A stretch of DNA of 64,000 bases from Prolixibacteraceae bacterium (GTDB lineage Bacteria; Bacteroidota; Bacteroidia; Bacteroidales; Prolixibacteraceae). Numbering within the stretch: the stretch's first letter is position 1; every line of letters starts with the position of its first letter. Positions 47,867 to 57,057 of this stretch are shown here, piece by piece. The notes under the pieces are model-generated. The model did not search any database. It was not told the origin of the DNA and saw only the letters and a list, made by a program, of their open reading frames with translations. Made by a program: the position numbers and the translations under genes. The DNA is taken from assembly GCA_019856515.1 (NCBI GenBank), contig CP082230.1:2294001-2358000 (forward strand). Direction: 5' to 3'.

Positions 47867-48619
47867 CTAGGCCTCTACATCATGCAACAAAGGATGTGGT
47901 GCATGAAGGTCTGTCACCATAATCGAGATACTATAGTCAAACCAACTAAGAAGATGATCTATATCCATATTGGTAGGCCAATATTTCGCATCCACAAACT
48001 CCTTGGTCAACTCCATTTGAACCATCTTTTCAGCATGTGATGCCAAGAAATTCTCTGGTGCCCCCAAGTGAACATCTTCACTATCATCAATAAGGTACAC
48101 GGAACTCTGATTTCTAAAGTGTTCTATATGTAAAGGGGTTTCACTCACCTCCATACGATTCAAGAAATCGACAAATAACTGTTTCGGGGTTAATGTCACA
48201 GCAAAACGATTAATTGTCAATGATGAATCTTCCTTAAGATCATCCTCAACAGCAACCTCTTCTGTCACTACTGGAGTCTCCTCTTGTTCCATCAAGTCTA
48301 GCTCCTCTTCTGATGCTCCCAACAGAGATTCTAGTTGGAAAAGATGATTTGCCATATCCTCCATCTGAGGTATTGTCACACTAAATGCATTAGCAATAGC
48401 TTCATCATCCACAACCAAGCCTTCTGTCAATGACAAATGGACTGAAGCAGCATAAACCACACCTGACGATATCATCTCTAAATCCGTATCTTCCAACTCT
48501 TGCTCTTCTCTGACTTGCAATGACTGTGCCATCTCTAATGCAAGAGGTAGATAGAGTCCCTCTAACTTATCATTACACACATTTGATATTATCGTCTCTA
48601 AACGTTCTTTATTGCTCAT
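47867..48619 (-). CDS. acidic protein with DUF6398-like N-terminus, function unknown
   Basis: Start chosen at the ATG at 48619 (MSNKERLETIISNVC), 250 residues. A start at 48658 would add 13 hydrophobic residues that do not look native. Residues ~1-105 resemble the DUF6398 helical (cyclin-like) fold: KLEGLYLPLALEMAQSL, then SSGVVYAASVH and a helix-turn-helix-like IANAFSVTIPQMEDMANHL. The middle is very acidic and the C-terminal ~110 residues are unassigned. It is the last gene of a minus-strand run with the DUF4831 gene and nnr. I cannot assign a function. Confidence 0.6.
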   Translation of the reverse strand: MSNKERLETIISNVCNDKLEGLYLPLALEMAQSLQVREEQELEDTDLEMISSGVVYAASVHLSLTEGLVVDDEAIANAFSVTIPQMEDMANHLFQLESLLGASEEELDLMEQEETPVVTEEVAVEDDLKEDSSLTINRFAVTLTPKQLFVDFLNRMEVSETPLHIEHFRNQSSVYLIDDSEDVHLGAPENFLASHAEKMVQMELTKEFVDAKYWPTNMDIDHLLSWFDYSISIMVTDLHAPHPLLHDVEA

Positions 48620-48705
48620 ATCTATTCTTTCAATGATCAGTAAAAAAGGTTTATACATACCCTAAGATATATACAAACCTTTTTAATATTATAATCGATA
48701 GAAGT

Positions 48706-49824
48706 TTAATCTTCTTCTTTTTTCTCTTGCTCCAATAACACAACTGATTTCAAAGCCCCACTCTTCTGATCCATCGTAATCTTATACTTTGGAGTCGACT
48801 GGCTATGATTCGGTGCCATAGGGAAACGAACTCCTTCCTGTGCAACCATCATTGTAGTAGATGCCAAAACTTTCGTTCCGTCCATCAAACTTACAGATGC
48901 CATACATGGAATACGATAGTAAATTCCATCAGGAGACACTGAACCAGCTCCAGCTTGCTTATTTAATATCGCTTTTGCATTACTATCAGCAACCACATTC
49001 AACATCATCGGTTTTCCTGATAAATCTGTTGTAGGAACAACCCCTTTTCTCGCATCAAAACGAAAAGCAACCGCTTGCGAGTTGTTAGGTACTACATCAA
49101 AAACAAAGGTACGATGTCGTACGACATGTTTCCCAACAAATAATGCGGTATATCTCTCTTCGATCTCTTTCAATTGAGCAACTACAATCTCGTAAGCTTT
49201 TCCATCTGGCGGTACAGTCTCATATTCCGATGCCAACATATGGAAACGACGTTTTCTCAACTTTGTAATTGTATGGGCTGCATCATATGCCTTTCTCTTT
49301 TCAGAAAGAAGCGTCCATTGATCAGGCAAAGAATCATTCACCTCAACAAACTCTTGAATCGAACGATCATTCCAATCTATCACTGTTGGTTCAAATGGCA
49401 TAAATTCGTTTTGAGTCATAGGTAATGACGTCACCTCATCATCAAATTCTCCATTGATCCCTTTAATAATTCCCACTGAATTTACAGCAATATCTGCCAC
49501 TGCTGCACTTTTTATCTGATGATACTGCGATCCATCCGCAGTCACAAAAGACCCAAAACGAACCTGTTCAATTTTCCAAGATGCAGAAGCTTTTGTCTTC
49601 ACATTCGGAATACTCAACAACTCTTTTGCAAATGAGTGATAAGGGCCGGGGATAAACTCATCATAAGTCGCTTCAACATACACACGTATCCCTGTAGCAG
49701 GAAGTGCATAGACTGGTCCATTAGTATATGGAACAACCACTTCTTCTCCCTTTTTTCTGTCTGGAGCAGCTATCGTAAGCATACTACAAAACATCAATAA
49801 GGCCAACAATTTACATGTCTTCAT
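48706..49824 (-). CDS. DUF4831 family protein, exported
   Basis: A 372-residue protein with a signal peptide (about residues 1-19). It has the DUF4831 hallmarks: VYALPATGIRVYVEATYD near residue 38, and FIPGPYHSFAKELLSIPNV near 57-75. The family is restricted to Bacteroidota and its role is unknown; a periplasmic or envelope location is likely. It is downstream of the NAD(P)HX repair gene (69-base gap). Confidence 0.82.
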   Translation of the reverse strand: MKTCKLLALLMFCSMLTIAAPDRKKGEEVVVPYTNGPVYALPATGIRVYVEATYDEFIPGPYHSFAKELLSIPNVKTKASASWKIEQVRFGSFVTADGSQYHQIKSAAVADIAVNSVGIIKGINGEFDDEVTSLPMTQNEFMPFEPTVIDWNDRSIQEFVEVNDSLPDQWTLLSEKRKAYDAAHTITKLRKRRFHMLASEYETVPPDGKAYEIVVAQLKEIEERYTALFVGKHVVRHRTFVFDVVPNNSQAVAFRFDARKGVVPTTDLSGKPMMLNVVADSNAKAILNKQAGAGSVSPDGIYYRIPCMASVSLMDGTKVLASTTMMVAQEGVRFPMAPNHSQSTPKYKITMDQKSGALKSVVLLEQEKKEED

Positions 49825-49893
49825 AACAAGAGGTATATTATTCTATTACGCTTTATTTTTCGTAAATTTCTTATTTATTTCTTTTTCATCCAA

Positions 49894-51414
49894 TTATTTA
49901 GACGAGGAATTTACCAACTTTTCCCAAACTACCCCAATAAACTGTGGTAGATCAGAAACATTTAAACTCTGATTGTCTCCTCTTTCAGCAAAAACATCTC
50001 CTGCCTTACCATGAATCCAAACCCCCATACGTAATGCTACATCAGGTGCATAACCATTCGCTAGAAGTGACACAATCAAGCCAGTGAGAACATCCCCACT
50101 TCCTCCTTTTGATAATACAGGACCTCCACTATCATTTACACTCCACCTCCCTGAAGAATCAACTACGACACTATTTTTTCCTTTAATCAAAATATTTATC
50201 GACCCCCTGACAGCCAAAAACCGAGCCTTTTCTATACGTTCCCAACTACTCTCACAAACACCCAATAATCTTTCAAACTCTTTAGGATGGGGAGTCAATA
50301 TAGAACCTTTGGGGAGTTTCTTCAATAAATCAGGATATTCAGACATAATATTTAACGCATCTGCATCGAGTACCATTGGCACATGGGTCTGTTCAATCAA
50401 TGTTTCCAACGCATGTACCGTTAAACTTCCTTGACCTAATCCAGGTCCTACTGCAACGGCACTATAACGTTCTAGACATGGCACGGAACTAAAACAGTCA
50501 TTACTCTCATCCACAGACACCAATACTTCTGGACATGACAAATGCATCAATATCTCATATGAGTTTGGGATATGTGAAGTAACCAATCCACAACCTCCTG
50601 ATAATGCCCCTTTGGCAGCCAATATTGCAGCTCCCATCATCCCTTCCGAACCAGCAATAACTAATGCATGTCCTTTACTTCCTTTATGCGAAAAGGAATG
50701 AACAGGAAAAAGCCACTTTCGGATTAGCTGAATATCGACATAATCACATTGAGCACTCTCCCCCTTTAACATATCTGGACTAAGACCTATAGAAACCACT
50801 GATAAATTACCAACGTACCTCGAATTTTCGGAGAAAAAGAGCGAGGCTTTTGGAATTTCAAAAGTCCATGTATCGTTCGCACAAACAATATGTGCATCTC
50901 TTGGTGTCTCCTTATCAGCAAATAGTCCAGAGGGAATATCTATCGCAGCAATAGGTAAAGAAGTTCCATTAACCCACAACACCATATCTTTGTAGATTCC
51001 AGAAAGAGGACGAGATAATCCAATTCCAAATAACCCATCAATTAAAACCGTTGATTTATCGAAATCTTGATCCTTCTCAAAATGGCACCAATGAACAATC
51101 TTTATGGAAGTCATTGCTCTAACCTCATCATAGTAGAAACGTGCATCTTTACTTTTTGCCACCTCTTGATCACCTGCAACAATCTCTACCTCATATCCGA
51201 GCTTATCTAGTAACATCGCAACGACCAATCCATCTCCTCCATTATTTCCTGGACCAATAAAAAGGATACATCTATAACGTAAAGAATACTTTTGAGTGAA
51301 AGCAGTTGTCCAACGAGAAGCAGCTCGATACATAAGTTCAACAGAACTGATATTTTGTTTCGCACAGCTCTCTCTATCCCACTGCTCTATTTGAGGTGAC
51401 CTCCATATTTTCAT
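49894..51414 (-). CDS. nnr: bifunctional NAD(P)HX epimerase/dehydratase
   Basis: A 506-residue fusion. The N-terminal YjeF_N epimerase half (1-215) has FIGPGNNGGDGLVVAMLL; the C-terminal ADP-dependent dehydratase half (225-500) has VAVGPGLGQG, DADALNI, LTPHPKEFERLLG and GGSGDVLTGLI. It repairs hydrated NADH and NADPH (S and R forms) back to the cofactors. Cytoplasmic. First gene of the minus-strand run. Confidence 0.95.
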   Translation of the reverse strand: MKIWRSPQIEQWDRESCAKQNISSVELMYRAASRWTTAFTQKYSLRYRCILFIGPGNNGGDGLVVAMLLDKLGYEVEIVAGDQEVAKSKDARFYYDEVRAMTSIKIVHWCHFEKDQDFDKSTVLIDGLFGIGLSRPLSGIYKDMVLWVNGTSLPIAAIDIPSGLFADKETPRDAHIVCANDTWTFEIPKASLFFSENSRYVGNLSVVSIGLSPDMLKGESAQCDYVDIQLIRKWLFPVHSFSHKGSKGHALVIAGSEGMMGAAILAAKGALSGGCGLVTSHIPNSYEILMHLSCPEVLVSVDESNDCFSSVPCLERYSAVAVGPGLGQGSLTVHALETLIEQTHVPMVLDADALNIMSEYPDLLKKLPKGSILTPHPKEFERLLGVCESSWERIEKARFLAVRGSINILIKGKNSVVVDSSGRWSVNDSGGPVLSKGGSGDVLTGLIVSLLANGYAPDVALRMGVWIHGKAGDVFAERGDNQSLNVSDLPQFIGVVWEKLVNSSSK

Positions 51415-51704
51415 ATTCTAAATCTTTATTGATTCATACCAACCATGGGAAGTAATATGAGAACAAAAACCATATCATAAGTAATACCATTTATCATCAT
51501 AAAAAATCATCTATTTAGACGATGCTTACCTCTCCACCTTTCCCACTTCTACTACAAGTTACAATAAAATAAAAGATACAACAAATAGTAATCTACTTAA
51601 TATCAAGACTTGTTGTATACAAACTAATAAAAATCATATGTTTACAATATCCCATAACATATTTTGGGCATCATCATTGCATGGTACAGTATCAAAAAAA
51701 GAAT

Positions 51705-51712
51705 TATATTTG
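51705..51712 (+). promoter_or_regulatory. -7 box for the POT transporter gene
   Basis: TATATTTG matches TAnnTTTG and lies 46 bases before the start. The -33 element is weak (TTGC at 51677 or ATGG at 51681). The rest of 51415-51758 (344 bases) has no gene. Confidence 0.5.
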
Positions 51713-51758
51713 TGATAATAGGAATTTTATTTAGAACAAATTAATTAAACGAATAGCT

Positions 51759-53393
51759 ATGCTAAAAAATCATCCGAAGGGACTCTTGGTTGCATTCTTC
51801 GCAAACATGGGTGAACGTTTTGGATTCTATACCATGATGGGTATCCTGGTATATTATCTTACTGCAAAGTATGGAATGACAGGAACGGAAGCGGGTACGA
51901 TCTATAGTGGATTCTACGGTGCCATCTACGGTCTGGCATTGGTTGGTGGTATTATTGCCGACCGAACAAAAAACTTCAAAGGGACCATCAGTGTGGGACT
52001 TATTACCATGTTGGCTGGATACATCTTTATGTCAATTCCGGGTCTCTCTCTTTACTTTACAATAGGTGCCCTAGGAGTAATTGCTTTAGGTAATGGCTTA
52101 TTTAAAGGAAACCTTCAAGCAGTAGTAGGTCAACTTTATGATGACCCAAAATATTCTCACCTTCGTGATTCTGCATTCTCTATTTTCTATATGGGAATCA
52201 ATATTGGTGCATTATTTGCGCCAACAGTAGCAGCAAAAACGATCAACTGGTTTATTGGAAATCAAGGTTTTGTTCGTAACGATGAACTTCCTGCATTGAT
52301 CCATAAATTCCAAGAAGGAACACTTGGAGATACTTCTGCACTTCAAACAATTGCAGATAATATGATGGGGAAAAGTGTAGATCTTGCAACATTCTGTACT
52401 GACTACCTTTCAGCCTATAGTACTGGTTTTAACTATGCTTTTGGTGTAGCTGGTGCCATGATGATCTTCTCATTCATCATCTATATGATCTTTAAGCGTA
52501 TGCTTCCTGATGTGAAAGTAAAAACAAAAGAGTCTGGTGAAGTAGTTGAAATGTCTGCGGAAGAGACAAAACAACGTTTTGTTGCTTTAGGTTTGGTATT
52601 TGCAACCGTGATCTTCTTCTGGATGGCATTCCACCAGAACGGTTTGACACTATCTTTCTTTGCGCGTGACTATACCATTACTGAAGTCGGGCCTGCCACT
52701 TTCTTAGTATTTAATATCTGGTCTCTTCTAACCATTGTTGCTGCAATTCTTTCGCTAAGAAGTATCATCGTTAACAGAAAAGATATTAAAGCACAAATGA
52801 TCTCAGCAGGTATCTTTATTGCATCTGTTATTGGAATCTATATGTTCTATATCAACAACGATGCTGTAAATAAATTCTCTCCTGAGCTATTCCAACACTT
52901 TAACCCTACAATGATTGTATTCTTAACACCTATTGTTGTGGGATACTTTGCATGGTTAAACAAACGTGGAAAAGAACCTACTGCCCCTCGTAAGATTGGT
53001 ATGGGTATGATCATTACAGCTTTTGCTTTTGGTGTGATGCTTATTGGTTCTCTAAACCTTGCTCCTTTCTCTGTTGCCGAAGTAGATCCAAATCATGCAA
53101 GAGTGGGTACAGAGTGGTTAATAAGTACTTACTTTATCTTAACCCTTGCAGAGCTATTCTTAAGCCCAATGGGACTATCATTCGTTTCCAAAGTATCACC
53201 TCCAAAGTACCAAGGTATCATGCAAGGTGCATGGTTAGGTGCAACGGCTGTTGGTAACCTTCTTTTAGGTGTAGGTAGTTGGATGTATGAAAGATTTGAG
53301 ATATGGCAAGTTTGGGCCGTATTTATCATACTATGTGCAATAGCTGCTTCATTCATCTTCTCTATCATGAAGAAGATCGAAAAGTTCGGTTAA
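51759..53393 (+). CDS. POT-family proton-dependent oligopeptide transporter
   Basis: A 544-residue transporter with 12-14 membrane helices. The N-terminal NMGERFGFYTMMGILVYYL is the POT ExxER-type region (the first Glu position is shortened to GER), followed by FYGAIYGLALVGGIIADR and GNGLFKGNLQAVVGQLY. The end carries ELFLSPMGLSFVSKVSPPKYQG, a conserved POT segment. It imports di- and tripeptides with protons, fitting with the cytoplasmic DPP III. A strong terminator follows. Confidence 0.93.
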   Translation: MLKNHPKGLLVAFFANMGERFGFYTMMGILVYYLTAKYGMTGTEAGTIYSGFYGAIYGLALVGGIIADRTKNFKGTISVGLITMLAGYIFMSIPGLSLYFTIGALGVIALGNGLFKGNLQAVVGQLYDDPKYSHLRDSAFSIFYMGINIGALFAPTVAAKTINWFIGNQGFVRNDELPALIHKFQEGTLGDTSALQTIADNMMGKSVDLATFCTDYLSAYSTGFNYAFGVAGAMMIFSFIIYMIFKRMLPDVKVKTKESGEVVEMSAEETKQRFVALGLVFATVIFFWMAFHQNGLTLSFFARDYTITEVGPATFLVFNIWSLLTIVAAILSLRSIIVNRKDIKAQMISAGIFIASVIGIYMFYINNDAVNKFSPELFQHFNPTMIVFLTPIVVGYFAWLNKRGKEPTAPRKIGMGMIITAFAFGVMLIGSLNLAPFSVAEVDPNHARVGTEWLISTYFILTLAELFLSPMGLSFVSKVSPPKYQGIMQGAWLGATAVGNLLLGVGSWMYERFEIWQVWAVFIILCAIAASFIFSIMKKIEKFG

Positions 53394-53419
53394 TCTACCA
53401 GTATATATAACTAAATTTC

Positions 53420-53453
53420 AAAAGGCGAAATGCACATGCATTTCGCCTTTTTT
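53420..53453 (+). terminator. terminator of the POT gene
   Basis: A perfect 15-bp stem with a 2-base tip, ending in a run of T residues. Confidence 0.92.
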
Positions 53454-53731
53454 ATTCTCCAACTCAAATACATCATACCTTAAATTCATACCCTTCTCAT
53501 ATAGCATTACAACCTCCATTTATAAACCAATATACTCCATTCTCGCTCAACAGTCATTACAAGCTTGGGGTCTTATCTGCTGGAGGATGGATAACAAAAG
53601 AAGCTACACACCTCTTTAAAAATCAATCATCACAGTTTATCCTACGTTAATACCTTATATTCACGATGCTTCACAATATAAAATACGTGTTATACTCAAT
53701 GCACAGGAATGCTACGCGTCTAAGAAACAGC

Positions 53732-54394
53732 TTAACTGTTAAAAGTAAAGGTCTGTGGCATCGTATCATCGATCGATAATTCGAAATAACAACTACCATA
53801 GAAATGGGAATGTAAGGGATCGAAAAGCATTAACCAGAAATGCTGGTTGCTACGATAATAGCTTCTAGATGGAAGGATACATTCACATTGACATGTTGCA
53901 TCGTATTGAAAAGGACCATGAACATTCGTAGAGACATCGCTCTCTTCCGCTTGTTGAATAAGATAAAAAGGGAGCTTCTTATTCTCCCATTTAGGGTGAA
54001 GCTTAAGATGTAACGACAGATGTTCGCCATCATAGGTCGTGGTGATATCTTCTAACCCACTCTGAGGGTCACTACTCAACAGTATCTCAGAATAGTTCAT
54101 CTCCAAGTGGGGGTATTCTCCTAAAAATGGGGTTTTTAGAATTCGCGAACGTGCCAATACATGACCATTAACAAATGCTTTTGTAGAAGGAAAGCTCAAA
54201 CGTACTATTTCACGTAGATTATGAAGAAAGTCTATGGTCAACTTCATTTTCATTCGTTGGGCCAACTGTTTCGGTGTTTTACGATCGATATGCTGTGGTC
54301 TTGAACGGATCACTCCTTTACCTCTTACTTGGTAACACACAACTGGACCGACGATACCACTAATGTGGTTTTTCTTTATTAAAGCCATAATCAT
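53732..54394 (-). CDS. DUF6266 family protein
   Basis: A 220-residue protein. The N-terminus has the family pattern: a GIVGPVVCYQVRGKGVIRSRP stretch (residues ~14-33), then KTPKQLAQRMKMKLTIDFL. The rest is beta-rich and matches the DUF6266 layout common in Bacteroidota. Function unknown. It is alone on this strand, between a terminator and a long gene-free region. The exact start among the first three Met/Ala codons is unsure. Confidence 0.75.
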   Translation of the reverse strand: MIMALIKKNHISGIVGPVVCYQVRGKGVIRSRPQHIDRKTPKQLAQRMKMKLTIDFLHNLREIVRLSFPSTKAFVNGHVLARSRILKTPFLGEYPHLEMNYSEILLSSDPQSGLEDITTTYDGEHLSLHLKLHPKWENKKLPFYLIQQAEESDVSTNVHGPFQYDATCQCECILPSRSYYRSNQHFWLMLFDPLHSHFYGSCYFELSIDDTMPQTFTFNS

Positions 54395-54490
54395 ATTTTT
54401 TTAGTTACATCTTATTCTCCACCTTATTGTTGTGAAGTAGATCTAATCTATCTCTTTATTAATCAACAGATACTATTTTTTTTGATGCAT

Positions 54491-54530
54491 GTATGATTAT
54501 GTACGTTTATGTGCGATTATGTATGATTAT
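54491..54530. repeat. four 10-bp tandem repeats
   Basis: Four head-to-tail copies of the form GTATGATTAT, with two or three changes in the middle copies. Confidence 0.8.
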
Positions 54531-54569
54531 GCGTCCACTTACATGAATAAAAACCCCTATGTTATACCC

Positions 54570-54745
54570 GTACCATAGAACTACTTTCATACTAACTCCC
54601 CCTGCTTTCATTCGAAAGTAGCTCATTGTTCACTCGAAGTTCATTCATCGATTTAGGGCTTTGGGTGAATGAAATTTGAGTGTACTTCGACCAATGATAG
54701 AAAGAAGTCAGGGGAATGACAGGGGAAAGCAGTATGGTATCATAG
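54570..54745. repeat. long imperfect inverted repeat
   Basis: The inner arms 54631-54647 and 54666-54682 match at 15 of 17 positions. Outer parts also pair in blocks (CCCCTGCTTTC with GGGGAAAGCAG; CCATA with TATGG), giving arms of about 80 bases with gaps. Confidence 0.55.
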
Positions 54746-54864
54746 GCTCCATATAAAAAGAGCTCATCATAATGACACGTCTCTATTTCATAAGATTAAA
54801 CGACCTTGATATTGGTCTATTATTCGCTATAGTACGGTGGTTTGTCTACTCGATGGAAGTAAAA

Positions 54865-54888
54865 AAGGTGTCCTGCGAAGAACACCTT
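54865..54888 (-). terminator. intrinsic terminator without a known upstream gene
   Basis: Stem AAGGTGT/ACACCTT with a 10-base loop and, on the minus strand, a run of six T residues after it. No minus-strand gene lies upstream, so it may end a non-coding transcript. Confidence 0.6.
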
Positions 54889-55405
54889 TCTATGAGAATA
54901 ATTATTTACATAAATTATTCTAGCACAATATTTCATTTGTGAAATTATAACGATATAGATACCAGGATCAATCAAAAAGAAAGAATAAGTGACAATAGTT
55001 TCTCTCTTTATTCATTAATACAAATGGCACTACTTCTCTTCCATTTGATGTTTTTTTGGGTATCTGTATCCAACTTTAATATACTTAAACCTACTCAATT
55101 ACTATCTCATTTTTTAACACAAATGTATCTTCATATATCATTTTGTACGAATCAATATACGTTTTGGATATTTGAATAAGCAAATTTATCCACAAAACAC
55201 CCTAATTGCATATACAATGAATACAATTAGTAAATATTTGAAATGTACTAGGATATTCAATGCGATGTAAACAACTGTAATATAGATATCTAATAACTGA
55301 TCAATTAAAATGGACCTTTGTTCTGCGTCCATTAAATGAATAAAACCATAAGATTTAGCTCTCTTGGAATGAAAATAATCATCAATCACTAAATAATTAC
55401 CAAAT

Positions 55406-56869
55406 ATGAGAAAAGTTAAATATGTCATCTGCATATTATTTGCTTTATACGTAAGAGATATTAACGGTAAAACCATCGATAAAAAGCAACCACCCAAACA
55501 ACCTAATATTGTATTCTTTCTAATTGATGATATGGGATGGAAAGATCTAGGTTGTTTTGGCGCACAGATATATGAGACTCCTCATATAGATCGTTTATGT
55601 TCTGATGGAGTAAAATTCACAAATGCATATACTTCAGCTCCAATTTGTTCTCCTGCAAGAGCATCAGCATTAACTGGATCAAATCCCTATTCAATGCGCA
55701 TGTGGAATCATCTACATTACATTCCTACAGATAAAAAATTATTACCTGCATATCTAAAAGAAGTCGGTTATCAGACTTGGCATGTTGGGAAATGGCATAT
55801 CGGGAATGCAGAACAACACACCTACCCACAAGATAAAGGTTTTGACATTAACATTGGAGGCGGAGAATCATGGGGACCTGGGTCTTATTTTTGGCCATAT
55901 AATTGTAATAAAGATGGGTCACCAAGAAACATAAGAAATGCAATTCCTGGGCTCTATAAAAATGGAAAAGAAGGAGAGTATCTGAATGACCGTCTGACAG
56001 ACGAGGCATTCAATATTATTGAAAATAGAGATCCTGATAAGCCATTCTTTCTAAATTTCTGGCACTATGCTGTACACAATAATAAGGAGGCTAAAGAATC
56101 TGTTATTAATAAGTATAAGAAGAAAATTAGAGCATATAAATTAGATACAACGTATAGAACAGACAATCATGTGGGTGGAAAATTATTGACAAGTGAGACA
56201 AATGCTACTTATGCTGCAATGATTGAGAGTGTAGATGAATCTATCGGTCGAGTCGTCAACAAAATAAAAGAAATTGGAGAGTATGAAAACACTTTGTTTA
56301 TTTTCTATTCAGATAATGGTAGTACAACAGAAGATGTTCCATGTGCACCACTTAATGGTGGTAAGAATACGACATATGAAGGAGGAGTAAGAGTTCCAGC
56401 ATTTGTGGTGTGGAATAATCATACTTTACCTGCCTCGACCTATCGCAAAGCAATATATATAGGAGATGTATTTGAAACGATTTTAGATGCTGCACAAGTA
56501 AAAAGAGAAACTAAAACAGAAAGTTATTCATGGTTTCCTATTTTTGAAGGGAAAGAATTACCCAACAGAGAGTTTATTTGGTATTATCCTGTGAATAGAG
56601 AATTAAGAGGACAACTTGCAAGTGCTGCTATTTACAATGAAAAATTAGGGATGAAGTATATCATGAACTTCACTAGTAATAAAGACGAACTGTACGATAT
56701 TCAGAATGATATTGCAGAACGAGATAATATTATTGCAAATCATAAAAAGGAAGTTACTAAGTTAAAGACAAAACTCGTTAGTTTTATGGAAGAACAATAT
56801 TTAAAAGGACTACCATTACCACCAAATAAGCATCGAAAAAATATTGAGTCTAGACTAAATATTAAATAG
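55406..56869 (+). CDS. S1-family formylglycine sulfatase, exported
   Basis: A 487-residue sulfatase. A signal peptide covers about residues 1-21. The metal aspartates D41-D42 are in FFLIDDMGWKDLG, and the CxPxR motif C81-S-P-A-R is in ICSPARASALTG, with C81 to be converted to formylglycine. YQTWHVGKWHIG and FYSDNGS supply the other active-site residues. It would hydrolyse sulfate esters on polysaccharides in the periplasm; the exact carbohydrate cannot be told. It is followed 188 bases later by a second sulfatase. No sulfatase-maturing enzyme is in the window. Confidence 0.94.
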   Translation: MRKVKYVICILFALYVRDINGKTIDKKQPPKQPNIVFFLIDDMGWKDLGCFGAQIYETPHIDRLCSDGVKFTNAYTSAPICSPARASALTGSNPYSMRMWNHLHYIPTDKKLLPAYLKEVGYQTWHVGKWHIGNAEQHTYPQDKGFDINIGGGESWGPGSYFWPYNCNKDGSPRNIRNAIPGLYKNGKEGEYLNDRLTDEAFNIIENRDPDKPFFLNFWHYAVHNNKEAKESVINKYKKKIRAYKLDTTYRTDNHVGGKLLTSETNATYAAMIESVDESIGRVVNKIKEIGEYENTLFIFYSDNGSTTEDVPCAPLNGGKNTTYEGGVRVPAFVVWNNHTLPASTYRKAIYIGDVFETILDAAQVKRETKTESYSWFPIFEGKELPNREFIWYYPVNRELRGQLASAAIYNEKLGMKYIMNFTSNKDELYDIQNDIAERDNIIANHKKEVTKLKTKLVSFMEEQYLKGLPLPPNKHRKNIESRLNIK

Positions 56870-56929
56870 TGAGAATAGTTGGATATATGAATTAATCATT
56901 CAAAGTCAATTGTCTCATATCTCAATCAT

Positions 56930-56962
56930 AATATCTATTAGTTCTCACCACTAATAGATATT
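56930..56962 (+). terminator. hairpin between the sulfatase genes
   Basis: A perfect 13-bp stem with a 7-base loop, 60 bases after the first sulfatase stop. No strong T-run; it may be a weak terminator or an mRNA-stabilising hairpin. Confidence 0.5.
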
Positions 56963-57057
56963 ATTCCATACCCAAACAAATCACAATTTGTAAGTTGAAT
57001 ACATCTCAATAAATCGTAAGCTAAACAACAATATTCCAAATAATAAAACACCTTAAT

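Larger units (their letters stand above)
54395..55405. other. one-kilobase gene-free region with repeats and a terminator
   Basis: No credible protein gene. It holds a 10-bp repeat in four copies (54491-54530), a long imperfect inverted repeat (about 54570-54745), a hairpin with T-run on the minus strand (54865-54888), and a TACATTTG box on the minus strand (55120-55127). Confidence 0.6.

Noticed and set aside
53732..54394. Prophage remnant suggested by an isolated unknown protein
   Set aside because: The protein fits the DUF6266 family, and no phage structural, integrase or lysis genes are nearby.
55186..55497. 103-residue minus-strand frame with hydrophobic stretches
   Set aside because: It overlaps the start and signal peptide of the sulfatase gene and looks like a shadow of AT-rich sequence.
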